A stretch of DNA of 64,000 bases, from the NCBI RefSeq assembly GCF_030272615.1, contig NC_081410.1, forward strand, positions 575,386,263-575,450,262, given 5' to 3'. This stretch comes from Cryptomeria japonica. Taxonomy: Eukaryota; Streptophyta; Pinopsida; Cupressales; Cupressaceae. The notes under the pieces are model-generated. The model saw only the letters and a program-made list of their open reading frames with translations. It made no database searches and was not told the DNA's origin. Within the stretch, counting starts at the first letter, position 1. The number at the start of each line of letters is the position of its first letter. Positions 40,302 through 52,469 of this stretch are shown one piece after another. The position numbers and the translations under genes were made by a program.

Positions 40302-40928
40302 TTGTTTAGTAATTTGTTAGAAATCACTACTTTTTTCGAATAGTGTAATGACTACGAAATATATATTTTTAAAAGTTTTTAAAATTTGAGAATCAAAATC
40401 CCAAAAGATGATACACCAATAAAAGTATACAAATATGAAAAAAATTAGAGTACAAATATAACCAAAATAATTTAATATATTAAAAAAATAATCAAAAAAT
40501 TCGTATGTAGATAGTGCATGAATTGAAATTAACAAACTAATTACAAATTATTAAATTGTAGGTAGAAATAAATTTTAAATTAAATTATTTTGCCACCATT
40601 TCATATCTATAACACAATTCAGTGTCATTCAAACAATTAATAGGGTTAAGAATCCAAGCATAAAATTTAAATTATTACAACTTCTTTTATATAAGTTGAA
40701 TGACAAATTAATTTTGAAATGACCATTTCTAAAAGCAACTAATAAAAAATATAAAATAAAGTCAAGATATGACATATACAATAGTGATATTTCATTCAAG
40801 TCATAAATATGATTGAGATTTGATTGATGATTAAATGCTTTAAGACATTATTTTTAAAAAAAATTTAAAAAAATGATTTTTACTATTTTTAATATAAACC
40901 AATAGAAAGACAACTAAATGACATTTTT

Positions 40929-41805
40929 TTTTTATAATAAAAGTGGAATATCCACTGAACATATGTATTAATGAAAAAAAAGAGTTTACATCAGGTTCAT
41001 ACATGGCATACCGGCAGGAAAGAAGCCGCAAGAAAACCTCCGGTTGTAGCCATTTTAAAACTTAATAGAAATATATAGTACCCTTACAACATATATGTTG
41101 ACGAACCCCCCACCCTCCTATTTCTACTATTTTTACAAAAGTCCCATAGGATAACTTCAAACCAGAATAACCCCAACCAGAGAAGAGATGGACATGAAGA
41201 ACCACAAGGCAGATGAATGAGAGAAAATTCTCTATCAGAACCATAGCTAACCATTTCAAGCAAAAAAGAAGCCATGTAGCCTTCATTCCTGCAAAACCAT
41301 ACCACCAGCTACAAAAGAGAAAATATGTTAGTTATCCAAGAACCAAGAACTAGAACTCTCTTCCAGTGGCTCATGAGATGAGAACGGAGGTGGAATCACC
41401 CTTAGAGGGAACGCCACGCAAGCAGGAGAGAAAACCCAAAGAGATTAATGAATGTAAAGCCTGAGAAACAACCCATGCTTTATCCACATATTGATCAGGA
41501 GCCAAATACAACAAAAAATCCATAGAGGCTCTAGTGTTTTCCAAGGAATCACATATCAATCCCATACGTAATTGATTAAGCAAATGACCAGACCAACCAT
41601 TAGCCAAAAGCTCATGGCGAGGAAGAAAACCCCCGTAATAAAAAGAGCCCATATCAAAACGATAACTAGCCAATGCAGGAGAGACCATCTCCCAATTGCA
41701 CACTGTCGGAAAGACAAACATGGATACCAAGAGGCGAACCAAATCCATATCGAGTAGAACATCAAAACAAATAGTAAGAAAATGAGAGAGAAGTTCATCA
41801 TAAGA
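40929..41805 (-). mobile_element. Retroposed (LINE/SINE-like) insertion, 877 bp, 17-bp target duplication
   Basis: The 17-bp sequence AACTAAATGACATTTTT flanks it perfectly at 40912-40928 and 41806-41822; copy E has the empty site near 63580. It begins with a T-run (minus-strand A tail). Minus-strand frames at 41371-41748 and 41556-41801 lack a recognisable domain. Long variable target duplication plus an A tail marks an L1-type retroposition event, either a 5'-truncated LINE or another transcript mobilised by one. Confidence 0.75.
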
Positions 41806-42310
41806 AACTAAATGACATTTTTACAGTCAATTAATATAGAAAATTAAATATAACTATAAGAATTTTGTTCAAAATTTTTGATTCTATGTTATGATTGGTT
41901 AAATTATTGAAAGAAATTGAATGCATTAAATGCAAAAGTATTCCTCCCTTGGCAAGAACTAACAATAGATTAGAACAAATTAATCTTCAACAAGCAATCA
42001 TAGACAATAAAGAAATGTGATCAAACACTCACTTAAATGATTACATTGAACTTTCTTACCATATTTTTGAAATAATATAAATTTATTATTGACAATCAAA
42101 ATACAATCATTTATATAAAAAAATAGCCATCAAATACTTATAATTGATATTACTATTTAACTTCTTATAAATAATATATTACTTAAACTTTAAATAACAT
42201 TGACATTTAGATATCAATTTAGAAATTCTAGCTAATATTAATATAAGATTTAGATTACAACTTACAAATTTCTTCTAAACACTTTTAAACTATTACTCTA
42301 AATCCCTTAG

Positions 42311-42610
42311 ACATATATGCATATGGTTGGAAAATTCAGCACGACATGTCTTGGTGAAGTCACAAACGAGGGACCTCATTTCCAGGCAACAATGTTGAGG
42401 CTCAAACTCGTGGGCACATTGGATCAGCGAAGACACAAGCTTGCAATCACAATGACACGATGGAAGTTTGAACCTTGATGGTCATAACATCAACAACATT
42501 ACTTAACCAAAAGTGATCATAACATCAACAACACCACTTAACCAACACACTATAAAAAGAACCGTAGAAAATTCAGCAATTAAACAACTACTGATTCAAT
42601 TTTATTCTTC
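42311..42610. other. Spacer downstream of kinase copy 2 with a short doublet
   Basis: No similarity to the corresponding stretch of copy 1 (5561-5990). A doublet of about 33 bp (TCATAACATCAACAAC core) occurs at about 42482 and 42519. No gene. Confidence 0.4.
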
Positions 42611-44245
42611 TCAGTGATAATCGACGAGCACTTGCAAGGACCTCTCATATCATTCCACGTCACCCTCTAATATGCCTTCCAACATCCTCACAACTTGGGC
42701 CATGCTTGGCCTCCCATTTTCATCCTGTTGAATGCACAGAATGTTTACCATGACTGCTCCTCTAACCTCTTCAATATCTGCTTTGTCTGCAATCCTTTCA
42801 TCCACAATACCCATTGTGTTTCCTTTTTGAATTTGAGTTGCTGCCCAGGTGGGGAAGTAGTACCGAGATTCCTGCACACTCAAGTCACTATTTCGTCGGC
42901 CTGAGATTATTTCCAACAGGGTCATTCCGAAGTTGTATACATCAACCTTCGCTGTTATTGGCATGCCGGTCAGCCACTCAGGAGCCAAATATCCTCTGGT
43001 TCCTCTTGTTGTTGTCAACATTGTGCTGAAATATCTACCAACAAGCTTTGCCAGCCCAAAATCAGCCACTTTTGGAGAGAAATTAGCATCTAGAAGAATA
43101 TTTTCTGGCTTGATATCGCAATGGATGATGAAATCTCTGCATTCTTCATGGAGATAGAGTAGCCCTCTTGCAGTGCCTATAGCGATTCCAAATCTGGTAT
43201 TCCAGTCTAGCACCTAGTCATCTTCTTTAGATTTGCCAGACAAAAAAGAATTGAGAAACCCGTTTGGCATGCTTTCATAAACAAGCATTCTATGAGATCC
43301 TTCTACACAGAATCCTCGAAGCCTCACCAAATTTACATGTTGTATGTTTCCAATAGTGCTTATTTCCGCACGGAATTGCTTTTCTGCTTGTGTGGAACCC
43401 TCTAATCTTTTCACGGCCACAAATGTATTGTCTGGCAGAGTTCCTTTGAAGACAGAGCCGAACGCTCCCTTTCCCAACTTATGTGTGAAATTCTTACTTG
43501 CGATTTTGAGTTCTTTGTAAGTGAATGTTGTGAGCGATGTTGGTGTGTCGTAGTCGTCGACTTTATGAAGCAGTCTCGCACGCGTATGCTGAATAAACCA
43601 TGCAACAATGAACAGGGTGCTCAAAACAGCAACCCCCAAAGGAATTGAAATGGAGAGTGCAACCACTCTGCTGCTGCTTCTACCTGCATGGGCTGGCAGC
43701 TGTGAGACGTCAGAAGCAGCCAATCGAATGAACAAGGTCTTACCGTCATTTGAATCAGCCTGCATGCTTAACAGATCCCCAAACCACAATTTACAATTAG
43801 AATTAATGAAAGCAAAGGCCATGCAGGAACAATTATTGAGACAAGCAGTTTTACATCCTTGTACAGTTAACTCTCTGGTATTTTGAAGAGCCGCTTCGTT
43901 ATCTGACAAGGCCATATTACTGATTTGGAGGAAATCATCTGTCCTACCACTTGCACTGCAGTTTAATGAAGTACGACGAACACAACTACTTGACCACCAT
44001 TTCTGAGAACTCCAAGTAGTAGCATTTCTTGGGTGGAAGCCTTGCACATAGCTGCATGACCTAATGCTTTCTTGGGTGAAGCAGACTCCATAAGCTCCAC
44101 ATACACCATACACCTCACAATTTGTCTAGGGTGAATTTTTATGAAGGGTCCAACTATTATTATTAACCCATAGGTACAATGATAGCTGACCATCTGAGGT
44201 GATAAGTTCCCTCACCATCATCGTCAAAGTAGCTTCGGGTGAAAG
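42611..44245 (-). pseudogene. G-type lectin S-receptor-like serine/threonine kinase, copy 2, 5'-truncated with three stops
   Basis: Closely related to copy 1 and in one continuous frame without introns. It starts inside the ectodomain (about residue 244 of copy 1, LSPEATLTMMV) because sequence upstream of 44245 is replaced by an LTR. It keeps the EGF/PAN cysteine-rich part, the transmembrane segment (SIPLGVAVLSTLFIVAW), glycine loop [26 protein letters not shown] and APEW. Three in-frame stops break it: TAG at 44126-44128, TAG at 43214-43216 (AAG in copy 1) and TGA at 42650-42652 (CGA in copy 1, 12 codons before the normal end). There is no LTR at the site hit in copy 1, and the T missing in copy 1 is present. 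One ectodomain Cys is changed to Tyr (SCSY against SCSC). It cannot make a full receptor. Confidence 0.93.
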
Positions 44246-44523
44246 TGTTGGAAGTTGAAGTCCAACGGACTCCCTCCCTGTTTGTCGCCAAAACTCTTGG
44301 CTATTCATATTCTTCCTGGTAGCTCTTTAAGAGCTGATTGTAATTCATTTTCTAAAGTTGATTGCTAGAGCTGATTGCAGCTGTGTAGATATAAACCAGA
44401 TTGGTGAATAATATAGTGATTCCTCTGCTTCAAGTGTGGATGTAGGCAATTGCCGAACCACGATAAATCTGTGTGTTCTTGTTGTTTGTGTTGTGTATAT
44501 TCAATTGTGTTTATCTGTTGCAT
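44246..44523 (+). mobile_element. Copia-type LTR abutting kinase copy 2
   Basis: Homology to the kinase stops exactly at 44245 and a TGTTGGAAGTTGAAG start follows. The sequence then shows the R/U5 pattern common in plant Copia LTRs: GTGTAGATATAAACC, AAGTGTGGATGTAGGCAATT, GCCGAACCACG and AAATCTGTGTGTTC, ending near CTGTTGCA at about 44523. No primer site was clear, no target duplication is seen, and the missing N-terminal half of the kinase does not appear on its other side, so a deletion or rearrangement came with it. Confidence 0.6.
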
Positions 44524-44588
44524 TTTGGCAGAGTTTTTTGCGTTTTTGGCAAAGTCTTTTCTTGTTTTCGTCTTGTAAGTTTTTTGAG

Positions 44589-45150
44589 TTTTGTAGGCTT
44601 CAAAGCTTTTTATTTTTGTGTTTCCTTATTTTATAACTACGCTTTTGTTAAATCTTCGTAGATTTTAGTAGGGTATTGTTGTGTTTTAGTGTTTGTATAT
44701 TTTTTTAGGTTTTGTAGATTTTTGTCATGTTTTTGTAGAGTATTGCTGCATTTTCGATAGAGCCATGTCATATTTTTTGTTCTCCAATTTTTTTGGCTTT
44801 TGTAGGTTTTAGGGCTTTCTATTTTTGCTTTTTTGTATCTTATACCTACATTTTTGTTAGATCTTGTGACATTTTTGTATGGTATTATTGCATTGTTTAT
44901 TTGTAGGGTTTCTAGGTTTTGCAGATTTTTGTCATGTTATTGTAGAGTATTGCTGTGTTTTTGGTAGTCTTGTTGTGTTTTTATTTTACATTTTTTTTGG
45001 ATTTTGTAGGTTTCAGGGATTTCTATTTCTATGATTATGAATCTTATACCTACGTGTTTGTTAGATCTTGTCATGTTTCTACAGGGCATTGTTGAATTTT
45101 TCGTGTTTACAATTGCTTTTACAATAGATGCTAGCTTGGAGCTCATCATA
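44589..45150. repeat. Three imperfect tandem units of about 205 bp
   Basis: Units start near 44589, 44798 and 45002, each with TTTTGTAGGYTT, then a TATTTYT run, TTATACCTAC, TTTGTTAGATCTT and GCATTGTTG-like ends. The tract is T/G-rich on the plus strand and shows no coding. It lies directly beyond the LTR and may belong to the same element. Confidence 0.65.
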
Positions 45151-46062
45151 TTGGATCAAGGGGTTTCAAACATAATTGTAAAGTGTTAAATCAAGTTGCA
45201 CTTGTTTTAAAATATCTCATTTACATTCTAAAAGTGATCATAATATTTTTCATTTATCATAGAATCATTTCTTTCTTTAGATCAAATTACTTGGTGTATC
45301 TTCCACATATTGAAAATGGGCTTAAAATGAATCTTTCACATTTGGATGTGGACTTAAAATGAAAAAGTGTCTTTTAATCCCCAATATTTCCTTACGTATA
45401 CTCTCTTGCATTGTAGTAGTGAACTTGAGTACAACAAAAATAAGGGATCTTGCTTTTTCTTTTTAGGGGGGCTTCCTAGAGAAGTGATCACTCTAGGGGA
45501 TTACCTCAACTCCTATGTTTTGGAGTGTAAATAGTGAGGGTGAATCAAAAGACACACCTCTTAGAAGTAGAATCTTATTATTTTGGGCTAATCCTCTAAG
45601 AACTTTATACCTTAGAGATGTGAAGGTGGAGAGTGGGTTACCCTCTCCTCCTAGTTGTTTGGCATTATTCTCTTTCATTTCATGGATTTAGGCCTCAACA
45701 TACCCATGTGGTGTATAGAGGATACCCCTAGTTAAACTTGTAATGCCTATAGTTGAAACTTTTGCCCATTATTTCTTATGTATTCAAGAATTGATTCTCC
45801 CACTTGACTAGGCTTGTTGGTGTGTTTTATGTGATCACCTTCCCCACTTGAAACCAAAAGGGGGCACATCTTCCAAATGGAGTCATAGGATCTCGTCTTT
45901 TACATTTCTTTCTTGTGAGTTTTCATATTTAATAAAAAAAACAAAAAAACAAATGGAGCCATAGGATCTCATCTTTTACATTTATTTCTTGTGAGTTTTC
46001 ATATTTAATAAAAAATTAAAAAAACCCCAAAAAATTTAAATATATCAAAAAAATATTTTGCC
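45151..46062. other. No gene; one 76-bp tandem doublet
   Basis: Units beginning AAATGGAGYCATAGGATCTC at 45875 and 45951 repeat with few changes. Otherwise nothing is recognised. Confidence 0.5.
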
Positions 46063-47466
46063 TAAACTTGTCCCAAAAATATCATCGAACCTATTATTCA
46101 CAAAAGAACACCATCCCTATTCCACAAACACAAATAGAGATATTAGATCTAAAATTACAAATATTGGAACAACAACTTGAAAACATAAAAAATACACAAC
46201 CAAAACCTCCACATCACCAATAAACTTACAATTCATAGATTCTTTCTACCAACAACCCAACATACGACCTCCCATCTCACAAAAAACACCTTTTCGACAA
46301 AAACACATTAACTAACCTTACCCCCACATCCATCCCCATGACAACTCCTCAAGCCCACTCACATATTTCTCCAAATAATAAATTCATAAAACCTTTCTAG
46401 CAAACATTGACAAGAGACAAGGATAAAAATACACAAATCTTGGAGAACTTATAAAATCAGTCTTGAAGAAAATTGTTTTCTCCAATCTTATTACACTTAT
46501 CGAGGTTAGAGCATTTGAACCTATAGTCAAACCCTCATGGTGGAATGATAATGATTTTTGTGAATATCATAGGAACGAAGAACATGAGAAAACTTCTAAT
46601 TGCTCAGGATTTTAAAACCTCATTTAGGACCTTATTAATCAAGGTGACATTATTATTGAAGAACATATTAATAATTCACCTAATGAGAAATTAGGCATGT
46701 GTCAAGATAATTTTTCCAATCATGATCAAAATCATCTACCTATATCTAGCAATAGCTCATCCCAAAACAAATCCTCCATCTATCCCACCATTATCTCATC
46801 CCCTAAAGTTTTAGAACAAGAATCCCCACCATCTCTATAAAACAATCAATCTAATGATGATACCTTTCAGTTTTTCCCCCAAGGGCTATCCACTATAGAA
46901 ATCCAGGCTAATCCACTTTTTTATACCAATTCCTCCCATGAGTAAAAAATCCTAGAATCAATTCTACCATATGCTCCACTTCCAATCAAAGCCACTTTAG
47001 AGAGTCCCATTCAAAATCCATCCCCATTATGTGAAAACATTGAATCCTTCCAAGAATCCCCAATACATATCCAAACTCATACCCCATATCTAGAGGATAA
47101 TTCAAAGTACGAAGAGACAAGTCCTAAAATGAATCAAGATCAAGATCCTAAAGCTTTCCTATTGCATCCAATTGTTGACCAAGACCCCATCTCCCTAGAA
47201 TCTCATGATGATCCCACCATACATTTTCATTCCATCCATGATGATCCCCCTGTATCTGAGAAAGAGAGTATGCTTCCAAGTCCCATTCATAATCCACTTC
47301 CTAAGCAAGATCACAATGTCCCCTCCTTCCTTTCTAATGATCCTAGTCAAAATCAAAAGCAAATTACCCTTTCCAATCCATCCAATTCTTCTCCATGTCA
47401 AGATCAAATTATCCCTTCATCTCCTTGTCATGATCCTTCATATCCTCCTCAAGAACCACAAGATTG
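46063..47466 (+). pseudogene. Gypsy gag fragment with Cys-His motif and proline/serine-rich tail
   Basis: At 46490-46720 the plus strand reads VKPSWWNDNDFCEYHRNEEH, then EKTSNC, then DLINQGDI. This is the Cys-His block near the end of gag in a group of plant Gypsy elements. An upstream stretch (46100-46400) is Gln/Asn/Thr-rich, and a downstream stretch to the stop at 47464 is rich in Pro, Ser, Asp and His with many short SxNPS/HDP-like repeats; its last part is open (47129-47467). At least four stops interrupt the reading. No protease or polymerase follows, since LTR-like sequence starts right after the final stop. Confidence 0.6.
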
Positions 47467-49379
47467 AGGAGGGGGGGGGAGTTGAATTAGTCCAAACCTC
47501 AAAATATTCTACTTTTTATCTTTTAAACTGTAAACCACAATTAACTTATTACTGCAATTATGAAACATGAAAGCACAAAACACAATAAACACATGAACAC
47601 CATATTTATGTGGAAAACCCTAAATAGGGAAAAACCATGGTGAGAATCACACTCATAATATCAATCAGTCATTACAATGTTTTAGGCTCAAGGACAAGGA
47701 GCTCATTGTCCCTGATAGGACTTGCAAGACTAAGGCACACAAACCTAGGACAAGATACAAAGGACTACACAAACTGCCAAAAGGAATACACCTTCTTCTG
47801 ATAGGTTTAAAGGATCAATAAATTGAAATGACCAAGATCTCTTGATCATAAAATTTTGCTTGAACCACTGTATCCGGCAACCAATATCAAGGAAAACACA
47901 TTTGACATCAATCATTGTCTCAAAGCTCTTCACAAACTGACTTTCACACTTTTTCTACACCAAATTTGCGTGTTCATCATTCACATCCACTTCACATCAA
48001 TTCACAAACATCCAATGTTACTTAACTCATACAACTACATATCTATATATACAAGATCTTTCATTGAAACTCTCAACTAGTTTTTATAAAATTCATAGCC
48101 TATTCATGGGTCTGGACAAAAATTGGACACTTATCTTTCAATAAGCCCCATCATAGAGGAAAATACCATCAAATTTGTGGTGCTCCATTTGATGGGAAAA
48201 AAATGTCATGGAGATTAGGGTGATAATGGTCCATTGGGAGATAAAAGCAATAATTTGTGCATTTCCAAAGCAACATAGTAAAATTCAAGGAGACTTGTGA
48301 ATTAATTTTCTTACCAAAGAAGAATTGTTTCCCATTTCTATTTTTTTAGGTCGAAAATGTTTTCTTAAATGAAATGAACAATCTAAAATAGAAAATCTAA
48401 GAATGAAAATGCTCTTCAGTTTGACAAGAAGAAAAAAGGATATTTTACGACTCAGAAAAAAGGAAACGATTTGTAGAGAGATAAGAATATCAAGATTTGG
48501 TCAAGAACAGGAATAGTTATTGTAGCAATATTAAAATCACAACCAGATTATTATCTAGGGTCGATTTATTTTACTCCATCTTGCAAAGTAGTGAATAGTC
48601 AAATTGGTTAAAAGATGTTTTCACATAAGTAAATATATTTGATTTCAAGATAATTATACTAATACTAAAATTGGATTCTAATGAAAACCTCTTTAGTCTA
48701 CTCATCTAAACTAAAACTCAATTTGAGAGGTGTCAAAATAAAGTTATGGTTGTTTGTATATATATCTTAGTCACAATTTACCTATCCAAGAATAGTTTGA
48801 ACTAAAAACAATTTTGAGAAGATGAGTGATGAGTGTTTGTTGATTCCAAAAATATTTTAATATATATCTTTATTTTTGTTTTAAACGATGAGTGATGAGT
48901 GATGAGTGTTTGTTGATTTATACATGTTCTATTTAAACGATGTTTATTTTAAAAATATCATGTTTACAATTAACATTATTATCTTAACATGTAAATGGTT
49001 GTCAATTAAGTTTTAAATGTAAGTGTTTTTGTTAACATACTCACATTATCATACTCATGCCATCACTCCATCCTTTGTTGCAATTGCAGAATGCCTCTTG
49101 ACATCAATAATTACTTGTCTTATTTAATTTTTCTTAGTGATAAATATAATTTGAATTAATAAAAATTGAGTTAATATTTAATCTATCTTTTTATTTTGGT
49201 TTATAATAAGATATTATTTCTTTAAATGTGTTAGGTACGTTTTTTCCAATCTATATGTAGTAAATTAATTTATATAAATCTAAAATTAAAAGATTTGGTG
49301 TTGCTTATTTTGTTCACTATTTATGCTAAGTGCACAAATATGTGATCTTTCATAAATTCAAAGTCTAGTTATTTTTTAT

Positions 49380-49383
<4 letters not shown>
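47467..49383. other. LTR-like sequence (to about 48130), then AT-rich DNA without genes
   Basis: Just after the gag stop comes GGAGGGGGGGGGAGTTGAATTA and then TGTGGAAAACCC (about 47609), blocks that recur in plant LTRs and resemble those in the LTR at 6723. Ends were not found. From 48131 on I see only AT-rich DNA; GATGAGTGATGAGTG occurs twice (about 48821 and 48894). Confidence 0.35.
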
Positions 49384-49444
<61 letters not shown>

Positions 49445-49920
49445 ATCTCCTTCTCATTCCTCTCTCTATCTCTTTCTATGCATATCTTTCTCAATCTCTA
49501 TTTCATTATCTCTTTGTATGTCTCTATATCTTGTTATCACTTTCTCTACCCTCTTTAATCTCTCCAAATCACCCTCTATTTATATCTCTCCATCTCCCTC
49601 TCTATATGTTGAGTTATCTCTTAGTTTGTCCCCCTTCTTCTCTTCTCTCCCTCTTTACCAATCTCTCCCCATGTCTTCCATTTCCTCTCCCTCATTTACC
49701 TATTTTTATATCTCTCTATCTTCCTCCCCCCCCCACCCCCCACCACCGCCCTCTCTCTCTCTCTCCAAATTTATTCCATATCTCCCTCTATCTTTGTCTA
49801 ATTATCTCTCCATCTCTATCTTCTCCTATATGTCTCCCTATATCTATCTATCTCAAGATATCACTTCCTACCTTTGTATTTATCTTTCTATTACCCCCTC
49901 TCATTCTCTCCCTCTCTAAT
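49384..49920. repeat. (CT)30 microsatellite and pyrimidine tract
   Basis: A pure CT run at about 49384-49442 leads into some 480 bp that is almost entirely C and T on the plus strand. It ends exactly where flank copy D begins. The overlapping plus frames (49518-49919 and 49531-49923) are Ser/Leu/Pro translations of the tract and not genes. Confidence 0.95.
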
Positions 49921-50683
49921 TAAAAAATTATGGTTTTATAATTTTTCACAACATTTTGAGAAGTTCAATCTAATATTTATATAATATACATAATTCAATT
50001 AAATTAATTAATAATAACTATACAAGGGTAAGTATTTTGTATATAATAAATGCTGACAACAAAAAAATAATTATATTTAATTTTGCAATCAAAGAATAAA
50101 TATGATTTATATAACATTGAAATTACATATATTAATTAGTTTTATTTATAGCTTATGTTCCTATACATAGAGTTCAATTGTCATCAAAATTTCAAGTTTC
50201 AAAATGAAATGGTACAATATGAATAGTATATTGTTAAAATTTTTTTAGGTATGATGACTTACAATGCATATTCATATATCTACTTTCTTATTGTAATATT
50301 AGAAAAAATAAGGGTCCCCAATTTGACAAGAATTAGGGGTGTGTTATAATCCTAAACAACAAAGAGTTTGTTGTAAGAGGGTTGAAGTATGAAACTTCCT
50401 TAACTCCAAGTTAGACCCATTTGTCAATTTCATAGTATTTGAAAATTCAAAGAAGACACATAGATGTAGAAATCCTAAACTATAATACTTGTTGATGGAA
50501 TGTTGATGTGTTTTTTATTAAGATAAACAGGTTTTATAGGGACCTGAAACCCAAATCCAACAAAAAATAAAACACAGTAATCAAAGTCTAACCAGCCGCT
50601 AACTAGCTACAGAAATACTGGATTCTCCCCAAAACAAAAAACCACAAAAAATAGACCTAAACAAGACGCAACATCATAAAAAA

Positions 50684-52216
50684 CTAGGATAGAGCTTTCA
50701 TAAGCTCAACATTTTTCTGGATCTCTTTATTATTAATCTCCTGAAGTTCCTCCATAATAGACCTTGAACTACTAGTTACCTGATGTTTGCTCCTGGTCTT
50801 GGTACACGGTCTTGTGGATGCCTGCACCTCCTGGTTCATCTTAGTTAGGTTGACATCTGGGGGTGTCTTTGCTTTGGCCTTCTCCTCCTTCTGCAAAGCA
50901 ATTTCCTCATTGACTCTCTTAAGACTCTCGACACTATAGTGCATGGATTCATTGCTAACCTCCACCAAACCCTTCAGTTTACTCTTTAGTTTCTATATCT
51001 CTTTCTCCAGCCTGTCAATTTTTGCCTCATGCTCAGTCTTCATGATCTTGATATCTTTCACAATTTGCTGAGATAACTTCAAGAGTTCATTGGTCCTATT
51101 TGGAGCATGAATCTCAATGAAAGTGGCAATGAGTTATTTAATCCCCTATTTCTGAACATTGATTTCTCCAAAAAACCATCGGAAACACTTTTCTTGATAC
51201 ATTACCGATTTCCCCAGAAGCATATCAACATCCTTTTCATCATCTTTGGTCTCATTGGGGTCCACATTGATGATGATGACAAGTTTTATTTCCTTATCCT
51301 CCTTGTCAAGATTAACCTCCTTATTTCCAGTCTTTTGTTTCTTTAGATTTTGTGGGCCCAAAAAGTGGGTCTGCAAAACAGGGGTTTTCTTTTTAGCAGT
51401 CCATCTAGGAGAGTTTTTTCTGCTCCTGCTAGTACTAGGAGTAGTCTTTTTCATGGGACCCTCATCCTTCAAGGGTTTATAATCTGAATCGTTCGACACC
51501 TAGACATCATTCCAGTCCATAGCTTTCTCGCCCTCTACATCATTAAATTTCGTATCTGATACATCATGCACCTCTTGGCTGGCTAAAGACTTGGTGTTTT
51601 GTAGATCAGGGGAGGGTTTGACCTCATGGGCCTTCGCAAACTCCATGATTAGGATAATTAAACCCTCATGTAGAATTTGGTTATCCTCAATCTTACCATG
51701 CTTATGAAAAGATAACTCCAGGAAAGATAACAAGTAAAACGAAATAGAAATTATTTTGTCATGTCTGAAATGGTTTAGAATAGTGAAATGGTAACATAAA
51801 ATACTAGCAAAGTGATCATTGAGGGTAATGCACCTCATAATGAATTCCACCATGTCCGCCTTGAGACTTTGAAGGTCCAGTCAGTTATAGCTGCCTTCCA
51901 GGTTCTTCTTAACTCTCCTCCTTTCACTTTGTTTATTGTAGAAAAAATAAAGGGCTTATTCTAAGTTCTTCCTTTCCATGAAGAATTTTATGCCCTCCAT
52001 ACTAAGCCCATAAATCTCGGCAATGAAAGGTTCATCGATTCTGAATTCTGCCCCATACACAAACAACACCCCATTATCCCAATTACTCACAAATAAATAT
52101 GTGAGCTGATGATTTTGTCCATGAAGTTTCCAAACAAAGGGCTTCATTCTCCCATCCACAATTTCCCTCCAGACCTCCTCATTCTTTTCCCAAAGCTCAC
52201 ATGAGGACGACTCCAT
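50684..52216 (-). pseudogene. Unrecognised protein of about 510 codons, carried by the LINE-type insertion
   Basis: Starting from ATG at 52216, minus-strand pieces 52216-51956, 51853-51500, 51499-51146 and 50968-50684 follow each other with only stops or small breaks between them. The N-terminal part reads ESSSCELWEKNEEVWREIVD, later FRIDEPFIAEIYGLSMEG and a hydrophobic helical part (YHFTILNHFRHDK). The second half is highly charged, Lys/Ser-rich (a possible nuclear signal around SRSRKNSPRWTAKKK) and, at 51100-50690, heptad-like (KIDRLEKEI, MEELQEINNKEIQKN) as in a coiled coil. The LIAEVxGLPxxG-like block recalls plant transposon-derived proteins, but I cannot assign a family. It has several stops. 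Confidence 0.55.
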
Positions 52217-52469
52217 TATGTTTTTGTACTGCTTCTGCGATTTTTTCAGACAACACCAAAATCAAACTTCAGACTGATGCAAAACAAACAAAGCCACAGG
52301 AACTATCTGGAAACTCGCCTTCACTCTTTTCTATGAAAAAACCTACACATGTGAGTTGTCATCATTAATGTTCGAGAGATGAAATATTTTCGACATCCTT
52401 CCTCGCCAACTCACACAACTAGAATGGAAAGGAATCTCCATCCTACCACCACTTTTCATCATCTCTAAC

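Larger units (their letters stand above)
35713..42310. repeat. Duplicated kinase downstream flank, copy B
   Basis: This block aligns with copy A (2497-5560) and with copy D/E. Without its two insertions (37641-40301 and 40929-41805) it is about 3.1 kb. Landmarks such as ACCAAGCTCTATGTTA (about 36728), TGATGTGGTATGAACTCATA (about 37240) and CCCAAAAGATGATACACCAA (about 40400) occur in the same order in E. It ends about 300 bp before the stop of kinase copy 2, the same arrangement as copy A and kinase copy 1. Confidence 0.9.

Noticed and set aside
39668-40327. 219-codon minus-strand frame as a host gene
   Set aside because: It crosses the target duplication of the LINE-like insertion at 40302-40315, so its start lies outside the element, and it shows no recognisable domain.
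49518-49923. Two overlapping Ser/Leu/Pro-rich frames of about 130 codons
   Set aside because: Product of the pyrimidine tract; both frames are open because the tract lacks A-containing stops.
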